Assembly (NCBI GenBank): GCA_013298335.1
Contig: JAAFHI010000327.1
Coordinates: 1 to 5,150, forward strand
From: Actinomycetota bacterium
GTDB lineage: Bacteria > Acidobacteriota > Blastocatellia > Chloracidobacteriales > Chloracidobacteriaceae
DNA length: 5,150 nucleotides
Direction of reading: 5' to 3'
Position 1 is the stretch's first letter. Every line of letters starts with the position of its first letter. Both the position numbers and the translations under genes were made by a program. Below the pieces are notes generated by a model. The model worked only from the letters and a program-made list of their open reading frames with translations, ran no database searches and was not told where the DNA came from. Positions 1 to 5,150 of the stretch are shown here, one piece after another.

Positions 1-579
1 GCCACCAACGACCACCCGGAACACGCCGCTTCGGTTTCCTCGACCGTGACCGGGGTGAAGGTCGGAGAAACCGTCCCGGATTTCGCTCTCGTCGATCTCG
101 ACAACCGGGTCCGGCGGCTCTCGGGTTTTGCCGGGAAGCCGGTCGTGCTGGTCACGGTGGGGTTGAAGTGTCCATGTGTCGCGTCCTACCGCGAACGGCT
201 CAATGCGTTGGCCGCGACCTACGGCGGCAAGGGCGTCGCGTTTCTCGGATTCAACTCGAATGCCAACGAAACCCACGAACAGGTACTGGCGGACCGGGCG
301 GTTCATCCGTTCGATTTCCCGATCGGATGCGACAGCCGGCAGGCGATTGCCGACCTTTTGGGCGCAACCCACATGACCGAGGCGTTTCTGATTGATGGAC
401 AGGGGGTACTCCGGTATCGTGGACGCATCGACGACAACACGTATCATCCCAAAGACGTCACGCACCCGGACCTGAAAACCGCTCTTGACGACCTTCTCGC
501 CGGACGACCGATTTCGGTCGTAACGGCTCCCGCCATCGGGTGCGCGATTGTCCGGGAAGAACCCGGCGAGGCCCCCTGA
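1..579 (+). CDS. Redoxin / thioredoxin-like (AhpC/TSA-type) protein, probably 5'-partial
   Basis: Thioredoxin-fold protein of the redoxin group; such proteins act in thiol-disulfide exchange or peroxide reduction, but the substrate cannot be told here. Numbering from the GTG at 46 (177 residues): the entry segment VGETVPDFAL is at 6-15, then a strand leading into KCPCVASYRERL (41-52), which carries C42 and C44 at the usual active-site helix start. The motif YRGRIDD (124-130) and a C-terminal GC pair (C166) match the redoxin subgroup whose members end in a GCSIKW-like tail. The active site is CxC rather than CxxC, and the usual cis-proline before the next strand appears to be Thr (HMTEAF, 109-114). 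The frame is open back to base 1, and the GTG at 46 has no Shine-Dalgarno sequence, so the true start probably lies outside the window; GTG 46 remains possible because the conserved domain begins just after it. Family call is firm, exact role unknown. Confidence 0.85.
   Translation, partial: ATNDHPEHAASVSSTVTGVKVGETVPDFALVDLDNRVRRLSGFAGKPVVLVTVGLKCPCVASYRERLNALAATYGGKGVAFLGFNSNANETHEQVLADRAVHPFDFPIGCDSRQAIADLLGATHMTEAFLIDGQGVLRYRGRIDDNTYHPKDVTHPDLKTALDDLLAGRPISVVTAPAIGCAIVREEPGEAP
504..521. repeat. 8-bp perfect inverted repeat inside the redoxin 3' coding end
   Basis: ACGACCGA and TCGGTCGT flank two bases (TT), so the RNA could form a short tight hairpin about 60 bases before the redoxin stop and 115 bases before the kinase start. 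No T-run follows it, so it is not an intrinsic terminator. It may simply reflect codon choice in GC-rich coding DNA. Confidence 0.4.
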
Positions 580-635
580 TTGTCGATGCAGTCCCCATTC
601 CGTTTGTCGAGCAGTTTCCGGACAGACCAAGTTCC

Positions 636-2585
636 ATGCCCGAGCTGTTTTCACCTCAAAGATTCCGGTTGTTCAGCAAGGTTCTGCTGGAGTTGTCCGG
701 GCGCGTGCTCCGCAATGACGGGGAACTGCCGCTCGTCCTCGAACAGATGACGGAATCGGTCGCCCAGGCCCTCGACATCGAACGGGTCGGCGTGTGGCTC
801 TATGACGAAACCCGCTTCAAAATCCGCTGCCTGAACCTGTATGACGCCATCAACCGGGTGCATACCAAGAGCATCGAGCTGTATCGCGACAAGTATCCCC
901 GATATTTCCGGGCGCTCGAAGAGGAGCGGGTCATCACCGCCCATGAGGCCCAGGAAGACCCCCGGACGACCGAATTCAACACCGGCTACCTCAAACCGCT
1001 CGGCATCGTGTCGATGCTCGATGCCCCGATCCATCTGGAAGGAAAGATGATCGGCGTCGTCTGCCACGAACACGTCGGCCAGCCCCGCCACTGGACGCCC
1101 GAAGAGGAGATGTTTGCCGCGTCGGTCGCCGATGCCGTCGCGCTGGTCATTCAGGCGGCGGAACTCCGGCGCACCGAAGCGGCGCTCCGGGAAAGCCAGC
1201 ACCGGCGCATCGCCGACCTCCGGCGGGTGCTCGACAGCGTCCGGCTGATGAGCTTTCAGCGCGATCTGACGACGGTACTCGAACGCATCGCCGAGGAAAG
1301 CGCTCTCATTCTTGAGGCCGAGCCGGGCGGCATCGGGCTCATTCAGCGCGGAGAAATCATTTTCTTCGACCGGATGTGGGTGGATGGCGAATGGAAGGAA
1401 GCGTCCTTCGGGTATCAACTCGGCGAGAGCATCGCCGGAAAGGTGGCGGCGACCCGCCGACCGATCATCGTCAATGAACCGCTGTCGAATCCGGATGCCG
1501 TTTTCCCGCTCGCGCTGACCGAGTACTACGCGGGCGGCGTGATGGACGTGCCGATTCTGGATGCCGCCGGAACGGTCGTCGGCGTGCTTGAAATCCGCCG
1601 TCCGCGCGGGCGGGCCGCCTTTACCGAAACCGACTGCGGGCTGATCGAGGCACTGGCGAATCAGGCGGCGGTCGCCATCCACAACGCCGCCCTCTATCGC
1701 GAGGTCGAGGAAAAGAACACCGTCCTGCTCGAAAAGAACATCGAACTCGGTGAAATCAATTTTCAGCTTGAGGAATCCCGGCTCGAAATCCAGAACCTGT
1801 TTGAAAAGGAGCAGGAAGTCACCCGGCGGCTGCGCGAACTCAACCAGATGAAGACCAACTTCCTCATCGTGGCCTCGCACGAAATCCGGACGCCGCTGAC
1901 CGTTCTTCAGGGGCACAACGAAACCCTGCTCGAAGGATTTCTCGGGGAACTCAACTTGGGCCAGCAGGTTTCGCTGGATGTGTGCCGGAAGATGATCCAG
2001 CGGCTCGGGCACACGATGAACGACATCCTCGAAGTCACCAAAATCAACGAGCGGAAAACCGTTCTGAACAAGAAACGGTTCGATTTCAACTGGGTCTTTC
2101 GGTACGTCATGTACAAGGCCATGCCCTTCATCGAAAAACGCGGCCTGAACCTTATCTGGGACACCGTACCCGAACTCCATGCGTACGGCGACCGGAGCAA
2201 GCTCGAACTGGCCTTCTACAACCTCATCGAAAACGCGGTCAAATTCACGCCCGACGGGGGGCTGATCCACGTTGTGCTGGCCAAAACCGCCACCGGGGTG
2301 TCGGTCACGGTGCGCGACACGGGCATCGGCGTTCCGGCGGATGAAATCGAGCGGATTTTCGACATGTTCTACACGAGCGCCGATACCTCGCGGCATTCGT
2401 CGGGAAGTTACGAGTTTTCGGCGCGTGGGACCGGCCTCGGGCTGACCATCACGAAGAGCTACATCGAGGCGCATGGCGGAACGATTCGGGTCGAATCGCC
2501 CGGACCGGGGCAGGGAACGGCGTTTTTCGTCACGCTGCCCGATGAATTGGCCGAAGAAGACTGGGGATTGGTGGGGGGTGCTTGA
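636..2585 (+). CDS. Soluble GAF-GAF sensor histidine kinase
   Basis: A 649-residue two-component sensor kinase with no transmembrane segment, hence probably cytoplasmic. Order: GAF 1 (about 32-175, with SMLDAPIHLEG and GVVCHEH typical of one bacterial GAF subgroup), a short helical linker, GAF 2 (about 208-352), a charged coiled coil (about 353-405), the HisKA dimerisation domain with phospho-acceptor H415 in SHEIRTPLT, and a HATPase_c domain (about 515-635) with N-box N529/N533, G1 box D561-G565 (DTGIGVP) and G2 box GTGLGL (598-603). All catalytic boxes are intact. The segment between the F box and the G2 box (579-597) is rather long. ATG 636 is preferred although its ribosome site is weak (a GGA about 13 bases upstream); an in-frame GTG at 540 would overlap the redoxin gene by 40 bases and add a proline/arginine-rich stretch without domain character. 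No receiver domain or response regulator is adjacent, so the kinase is an orphan here. The GAF ligand is unknown. Confidence 0.95.
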   Translation: MPELFSPQRFRLFSKVLLELSGRVLRNDGELPLVLEQMTESVAQALDIERVGVWLYDETRFKIRCLNLYDAINRVHTKSIELYRDKYPRYFRALEEERVITAHEAQEDPRTTEFNTGYLKPLGIVSMLDAPIHLEGKMIGVVCHEHVGQPRHWTPEEEMFAASVADAVALVIQAAELRRTEAALRESQHRRIADLRRVLDSVRLMSFQRDLTTVLERIAEESALILEAEPGGIGLIQRGEIIFFDRMWVDGEWKEASFGYQLGESIAGKVAATRRPIIVNEPLSNPDAVFPLALTEYYAGGVMDVPILDAAGTVVGVLEIRRPRGRAAFTETDCGLIEALANQAAVAIHNAALYREVEEKNTVLLEKNIELGEINFQLEESRLEIQNLFEKEQEVTRRLRELNQMKTNFLIVASHEIRTPLTVLQGHNETLLEGFLGELNLGQQVSLDVCRKMIQRLGHTMNDILEVTKINERKTVLNKKRFDFNWVFRYVMYKAMPFIEKRGLNLIWDTVPELHAYGDRSKLELAFYNLIENAVKFTPDGGLIHVVLAKTATGVSVTVRDTGIGVPADEIERIFDMFYTSADTSRHSSGSYEFSARGTGLGLTITKSYIEAHGGTIRVESPGPGQGTAFFVTLPDELAEEDWGLVGGA

Positions 2586-2675
2586 GGAAGTTGGCTGTTG
2601 GTTTTGACCACTTCAAAAAGTAGTTTGCTTGACGGCACACCTATTTTTCGATCGAAACCCGGTTTCATCCAACTT

Positions 2676-2679
2676 GGAG
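2676..2679 (+). promoter_or_regulatory. Ribosome binding site for the aromatic amino acid hydroxylase
   Basis: GGAG lies 9 bases before ATG 2689. It fixes the start at 2689 over an in-frame TTG at 2629, which has no comparable site. Confidence 0.7.
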
Positions 2680-2688
2680 ATTCCTCCC

Positions 2689-3537
2689 ATGCCGAGCCCG
2701 TCCGCCGTCGCCCAGAAACTCTCGGTCGAAGTCGAGTTCAAGGCGCTACCCTCGCTTCCGATTTCGCCCAGTCCCTCGCCGGAAGGCACCATCGGGAAAG
2801 ACATCGTGCCGCCGGTTTACGCCCAGGAACAGCACGACACCTGGAAAACCCTCTTCAGCCGCCAGTCCGAACTGCTCGAAGGTCGCGTGTGCCAAGAGTA
2901 CATCGAAGGCCGCCGCGTGTTGAATTACGAACCCGACCGCGTGCCGCGCCTCGCCGACCTGAGCGAAAAGATGCGCGCCCGCACCGGCTGGCAGTCGGTC
3001 CGCGTCAACGGTTACGTGCCGGAGCCGGTATTTTTCAGTCTGCTGGCGAAAAAACTCTTTCCCTGCACCGATTTCATCCGCCATCCGAGCGAACTCGAAT
3101 ACACCCCCGCGCCGGACATGTTCCACGACCTCATCGGCCACCTGCCGATGCTCACCAACGAGCGGTTCGCCTCGTTTTTCCACCTTTTCGGACTGGCCGG
3201 GATGAACGCCCACAGCGAAGAGGACGTGAAATGGCTGGGGGCGATTTACTGGTACACGGTGGAATTCGGTCTCATCAATCCGACCGCCCACCACGGGGCC
3301 GACCGCGACCCCGGCCAGATGAAGATCTACGGCGCGGGCATCAGTTCCTCGGTCGGTGAAATCGTCTACGCCCTGTCGGACGCCGTCCGGAAAACACCCT
3401 TCGACATCGACGTCGTGGCGAAAACGCCGGTCGAAATCCACCACATGCAGGAACAGGTCTTCGAAATCGAGTCCTTCGACGAACTCGAAACCGAATTCAA
3501 GCGCTGGGCGAGCGAAAAGAACCTCCTGCCCGCGTAA
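2689..3537 (+). CDS. Biopterin-dependent aromatic amino acid hydroxylase, probably phenylalanine 4-monooxygenase
   Basis: A 282-residue cytosolic non-heme iron enzyme expected to hydroxylate L-phenylalanine to L-tyrosine using tetrahydropterin and O2. The iron ligands are visible as H146 and H151 in FHDLIGH and E192 in YWYTVEFGL. Their spacings (5 and 41) equal those I recall for the Chromobacterium violaceum enzyme (His138, His143, Glu184). Other family positions are present: R131 in FIRH and T139/D143 in TPAPD, corresponding to human PAH Arg270, Thr278 and Asp282; W188; and a serine pair in GAGISSSVGE (216-225) for substrate binding. The length suits bacterial single-domain forms; there is no ACT regulatory domain. 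Residues 1-45 are a low-complexity Pro/Ser-rich lead-in. Phe is the default substrate, but Trp, Tyr or meta-hydroxylation of Phe cannot be excluded from sequence alone. No pterin-carbinolamine dehydratase gene is next to it. The gene is followed by a strong hairpin terminator. Confidence 0.93.
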   Translation: MPSPSAVAQKLSVEVEFKALPSLPISPSPSPEGTIGKDIVPPVYAQEQHDTWKTLFSRQSELLEGRVCQEYIEGRRVLNYEPDRVPRLADLSEKMRARTGWQSVRVNGYVPEPVFFSLLAKKLFPCTDFIRHPSELEYTPAPDMFHDLIGHLPMLTNERFASFFHLFGLAGMNAHSEEDVKWLGAIYWYTVEFGLINPTAHHGADRDPGQMKIYGAGISSSVGEIVYALSDAVRKTPFDIDVVAKTPVEIHHMQEQVFEIESFDELETEFKRWASEKNLLPA

Positions 3538-3551
3538 CGCACGAATCACAT

Positions 3552-3601
3552 AAATGAAAAGGGCCGTGCCGGTGACATGACCGACACGGCCCTTTTCATT
3601 T
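3552..3601 (+). terminator. Long hairpin, probable bidirectional intrinsic terminator, overlapping the next gene's 5' end
   Basis: Two perfectly complementary 17-base arms: AAATGAAAAGGGCCGTG (3552-3568) and CACGGCCCTTTTCATTT (3585-3601). Inside them come one C-A mismatch (3569/3584), four more pairs (CGGT 3570-3573 with ACCG 3580-3583) and a 6-base loop, GACATG. The GC core followed by TTTTCATTT on the plus strand, with the mirrored A-rich left arm, is the usual form of an intrinsic terminator that can work in both directions. It begins 14 bases after the hydroxylase stop, so it most likely ends that transcript. The ATG at 3577, the upstream possible start of the hydrolase gene, begins in the loop. 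Confidence 0.85.
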
Positions 3602-4401
3602 CAGGGACCGGGAAAATGAAACTCTTTTCGCGGGTCATCGGCAATCCCGAGGGCGAGACGATCCTCTTCATTCCCGGGTTTACCGGGTCGCACCGGACGT
3701 GGGACCGCCATTTTCAGGCGCTCGGGAGCGAATACTGCCTCGTACTGGTCGATCTCCTCGGTTTCGGGCAATCACCCAAGCCCGATATCGCTTACGAGAT
3801 GGACGATCACCTCGATGCACTCGAAGAAACGCTTTCGGAACGCCGGGATCGGCCCATCCATGTCGTCGGATATTCGATGGGCTGCATTCTTGCGCTGGCG
3901 CTGTCCGAGCGGCTTCCCCACGCGGGAGCGAAACGGGTTTTGATTTCCTGGCCGTGCTTCGAAAATGAAACGCAGGCGCGGGCGACCATTTCAAAAAGTT
4001 CGTGGTTTCATCGGTGGCTCGCGATGGACAGCGAACTCGCCCACGTCGCCTGTAAGCTGATGTGTCGCTTCCGGCCCTACCTGATTCCGATCGCGCCGTA
4101 TTTCGTCCGCAATGTTCCACCCGAGGTGGTTCAGGACGGCCTCCGCCATACGTGGCCGTCCTATTCAAAAACGATGCGAAACGTCCTTTTCAAAGGCCGT
4201 ACCATCGAAAACCTGAAGGACGGCGTCCCGACGCTCATCTTTCAGGGCCGGGACGATCACGTCGCGCCGCTCGCCTTTGTTCAAAGCGCGGTTCAGGGGA
4301 TTTCTTCCGTGACGCTTCACGTAATGGGCGGCGACCATTCGATTCCATTCACCCACGGCGAGGAAATTGCCGAACGGATGGCCCGATTTTTTTCGGGATG
4401 A
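3577..4401 (+). CDS. Alpha/beta hydrolase
   Basis: A single-domain alpha/beta-hydrolase of 274 residues (261 if started at ATG 3616). Numbering from 3577: the oxyanion-hole loop is FIPGFTGSHRTW (32-43, with PG in place of the common HG), the nucleophile elbow is GYSMG with S100, the acid is D227 in GRDDHVAP (224-231) and the base is H254 in GGDHSIPF. The triad is complete. A helical lid segment probably spans about 125-205. No signal peptide is seen, so it is likely cytoplasmic. The fold covers esterases, lipases, dehalogenases and C-C hydrolases; the substrate cannot be assigned. The start is uncertain: residues 1-13 (MTDTALFISGTGK) give a plausible first beta strand for this fold, but their codons form part of the preceding terminator hairpin, while ATG 3616 has a better ribosome site. 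The gene ends 6 bases from the convergent SET-domain gene. Confidence 0.9.
   Translation: MTDTALFISGTGKMKLFSRVIGNPEGETILFIPGFTGSHRTWDRHFQALGSEYCLVLVDLLGFGQSPKPDIAYEMDDHLDALEETLSERRDRPIHVVGYSMGCILALALSERLPHAGAKRVLISWPCFENETQARATISKSSWFHRWLAMDSELAHVACKLMCRFRPYLIPIAPYFVRNVPPEVVQDGLRHTWPSYSKTMRNVLFKGRTIENLKDGVPTLIFQGRDDHVAPLAFVQSAVQGISSVTLHVMGGDHSIPFTHGEEIAERMARFFSG
3603..3607 (+). promoter_or_regulatory. Candidate ribosome binding site favouring hydrolase start at 3616
   Basis: AGGGA sits 8 bases before the in-frame ATG at 3616 and just past the hairpin. It is a moderate Shine-Dalgarno match and competes with the alternative start at 3577, whose only nearby purine-rich bases are inside the hairpin. 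Confidence 0.4.
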
Positions 4402-4407
4402 AGCGGT

Positions 4408-4896
4408 TCAATCAACCACCAGCCGAATCTTCATCCGTTCGAACCACTGGTTGTCGTCCCAGGTGTGGCCGCCGCCGTGGGCGTTGTAGTTGATGGTCAG
4501 TTCCTCGCCTGTCGCGATGTCGCGAACGGCCACGAAACGCATCGCGGGGAGCGTTGCGTCGGCTTCATAGCGCATATTGGCCGGGTTGGCGTGGTTGTAC
4601 AGACTGCCGAACCCCAGCGCGATGGCCTGCCGGTCGTCTTTCTGTCCGACCAGCCAGTTCCAGTTGAAAATGACGTGTTTGAGCGGTTTCGGGACGCCGA
4701 CGAAGTCTTTGCGGGCGAAAAGAATGACCGGGGCGACTTCCACCACTTCGTCCGCCGTGAAATCACGCCCGGCAAAGACCCCGCGACCCTTGGCGGTGCC
4801 GGTGTCCTTGACGAAAGCGGCGGGCGGGGTGATGTCCATGTCGGATTGGCGCGTGGCAGAAGACAGCCCTTCCTTACGGGCGGGCTGCCGTTCCAT
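4408..4896 (-). CDS. SET-domain protein (putative protein-lysine methyltransferase)
   Basis: A small protein of 162 residues (143 if started at the internal ATG at 4839-4837). SET hallmarks in order: GRGVFA (37-42), the SAM-binding and knot motif SLYNHANPANMRY (98-110, corresponding to NHSCxPN), and GEELTINY (130-137) with the catalytic-type tyrosine. The family transfers methyl groups from S-adenosylmethionine to protein lysines. The Cys of NHSC is Asn here and no cysteine-rich post-SET region exists, as expected for short bacterial forms; residues 138-162 (GGGHTWDDNQ and a charged tail) may close the substrate channel. Neither start has a clear Shine-Dalgarno sequence. The ATG at 4896 leaves 17 bases to the upstream gene, favouring an operon; the Arg/Gln/Ser-rich first 19 residues look unconserved, favouring 4839. 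The target is unknown: histone-like, ribosomal or other proteins are all possible. Confidence 0.88.
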   Translation of the reverse strand: MERQPARKEGLSSATRQSDMDITPPAAFVKDTGTAKGRGVFAGRDFTADEVVEVAPVILFARKDFVGVPKPLKHVIFNWNWLVGQKDDRQAIALGFGSLYNHANPANMRYEADATLPAMRFVAVRDIATGEELTINYNAHGGGHTWDDNQWFERMKIRLVVD

Positions 4897-4913
4897 TTCT
4901 TGTGGCTGGGGTG

Positions 4914-5150
4914 TTACGCCGCTTTGGCGTTGTCGTCGTCCGAACTGGCTTCGGGCAGTAACGCCTTGATTTCACGGACGATCCGCTGCACGTCTTCCTG
5001 ATCCTTCATCGCGAACATGATCAGTTGATAGCCGTTGTTGATGCAGACCATTCCGTTGCCGAACAGCCAGACCGTTTCGAGAACCGGATTGCCGCCGAGG
5101 ATGATGCTGATCGGAAACCCGACGATGCGGCCCGGCGAGAAGATTTCCGC
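4914..5150 (-). CDS. C-terminal 78 codons of an unrecognised gene, cut by the window edge
   Basis: Reading the minus strand from 5150 gives 78 open codons ending in TAA at 4916-4914. The fragment begins AEIFSPGRIVGFPISIILGG, continues with short hydrophobic strand-like stretches (ETVWLFGNGMVCINNGYQLI), then an amphipathic helix (DQEDVQRIIREIKALL) and an acidic tail (SSDDDNAKAA). A row of beta strands followed by one C-terminal helix resembles PH-like or other small sandwich domains, but I do not recognise the family. It sits 17 bases upstream of the longer SET reading frame on the same strand, so the two are likely co-transcribed. Codon use matches the neighbours, which supports it being real coding sequence. 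Confidence 0.7.
   Translation of the reverse strand, partial: AEIFSPGRIVGFPISIILGGNPVLETVWLFGNGMVCINNGYQLIMFAMKDQEDVQRIVREIKALLPEASSDDDNAKAA

Noticed and set aside
540..635. Upstream GTG start for the kinase, overlapping the redoxin by 40 bases
   Set aside because: The added 32 residues have no domain character and no ribosome site; ATG 636 begins directly before the helix leading into GAF 1.
651..2474. Very long open frame (607 codons) on the minus strand opposite the kinase
   Set aside because: It is the antisense image of a well-supported kinase in a GC-rich gene; the translation shows no domain motif and no ribosome site precedes its start.
2629..2688. TTG start for the hydroxylase, or a promoter using TTGACG (2629-2634) as -35 box
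   Set aside because: The TTG lacks a ribosome site while ATG 2689 has GGAG at 9 bases. As a promoter, the position 17 bases downstream reads TCGAAA, a poor -10 box, and the TATTTT at 2643 is too close.
2746..3549. 267-codon minus-strand open frame opposite the hydroxylase
   Set aside because: The plus-strand frame has intact iron ligands and a ribosome site; the antisense product is featureless and runs into the terminator.
2612..3999. Repeated 10-mer TTCAAAAAGT at 2612-2621 and 3990-3999
   Set aside because: There are only two copies, one intergenic and one coding, with no shared flanks; consistent with chance.
4382..4397. CCCGA and TCGGG around a T-run at the end of the hydrolase gene, as a possible terminator
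   Set aside because: The T-run is the loop rather than following the stem and the stem is only 5 pairs, so it does not fit an intrinsic terminator. No terminator was seen in the 6-base convergent gap.
4062..4493. 143-codon plus-strand frame overlapping the end of the hydrolase
   Set aside because: It is out of frame with the hydrolase, which has a complete triad through H254, and its product is Arg/Pro-rich without motif.
4465..5001. 178-codon plus-strand open frame across the SET gene
   Set aside because: It is the antisense shadow of the SET-domain frame and of the partial gene upstream; the minus strand carries the recognisable motifs.
1..5150. Defence island, phage, toxin-antitoxin, CRISPR or mobile element content
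   Set aside because: Both strands were read for transposase, integrase, nuclease and array-like repeats and none was seen; all genes share the same codon habit.

Overview
The window is a GC-rich (roughly 60% by eye), gene-dense bacterial segment with strong G/C preference at third codon positions. It holds six protein genes, two of them cut by the window edges. No tRNA, rRNA, CRISPR array, insertion sequence or phage gene was seen. The gene content (a soluble two-GAF histidine kinase, a pterin-dependent aromatic amino acid hydroxylase and a small SET-domain protein) suits a free-living Gram-negative bacterium of the myxobacterial/deltaproteobacterial or a related poorly cultured type. That placement is inference from gene content and codon habit only; no taxonomic marker is present.

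Layout. Plus strand: a redoxin (thioredoxin fold) gene already open at base 1 and ending at 579; a cytoplasmic GAF-GAF-HisKA-HATPase histidine kinase (636-2585); a phenylalanine-4-hydroxylase-type enzyme (2689-3537); an almost perfect long hairpin that looks like a bidirectional intrinsic terminator (3552-3601); and an alpha/beta hydrolase (3577 or 3616 to 4401). Minus strand, converging on the hydrolase with a 6-base gap: a SET-domain protein (4896-4408) and, just upstream of it, the last 78 codons of an unrecognised gene (5150-4914).

The redoxin, kinase and hydroxylase genes are co-directional with short gaps (56 and 103 bases), so they may be partly co-transcribed, but their functions do not form a recognised pathway. 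The kinase has no response regulator beside it and the hydroxylase has no pterin-recycling gene beside it, so partners must lie elsewhere. The minus-strand pair is probably one transcription unit.

No convincing new biological system was found. The most unusual feature is at the nucleotide level: the 3552-3601 hairpin overlaps the apparent 5' end of the hydrolase gene, and the upstream of its two possible start codons falls in the hairpin's inner loop and closing stem.
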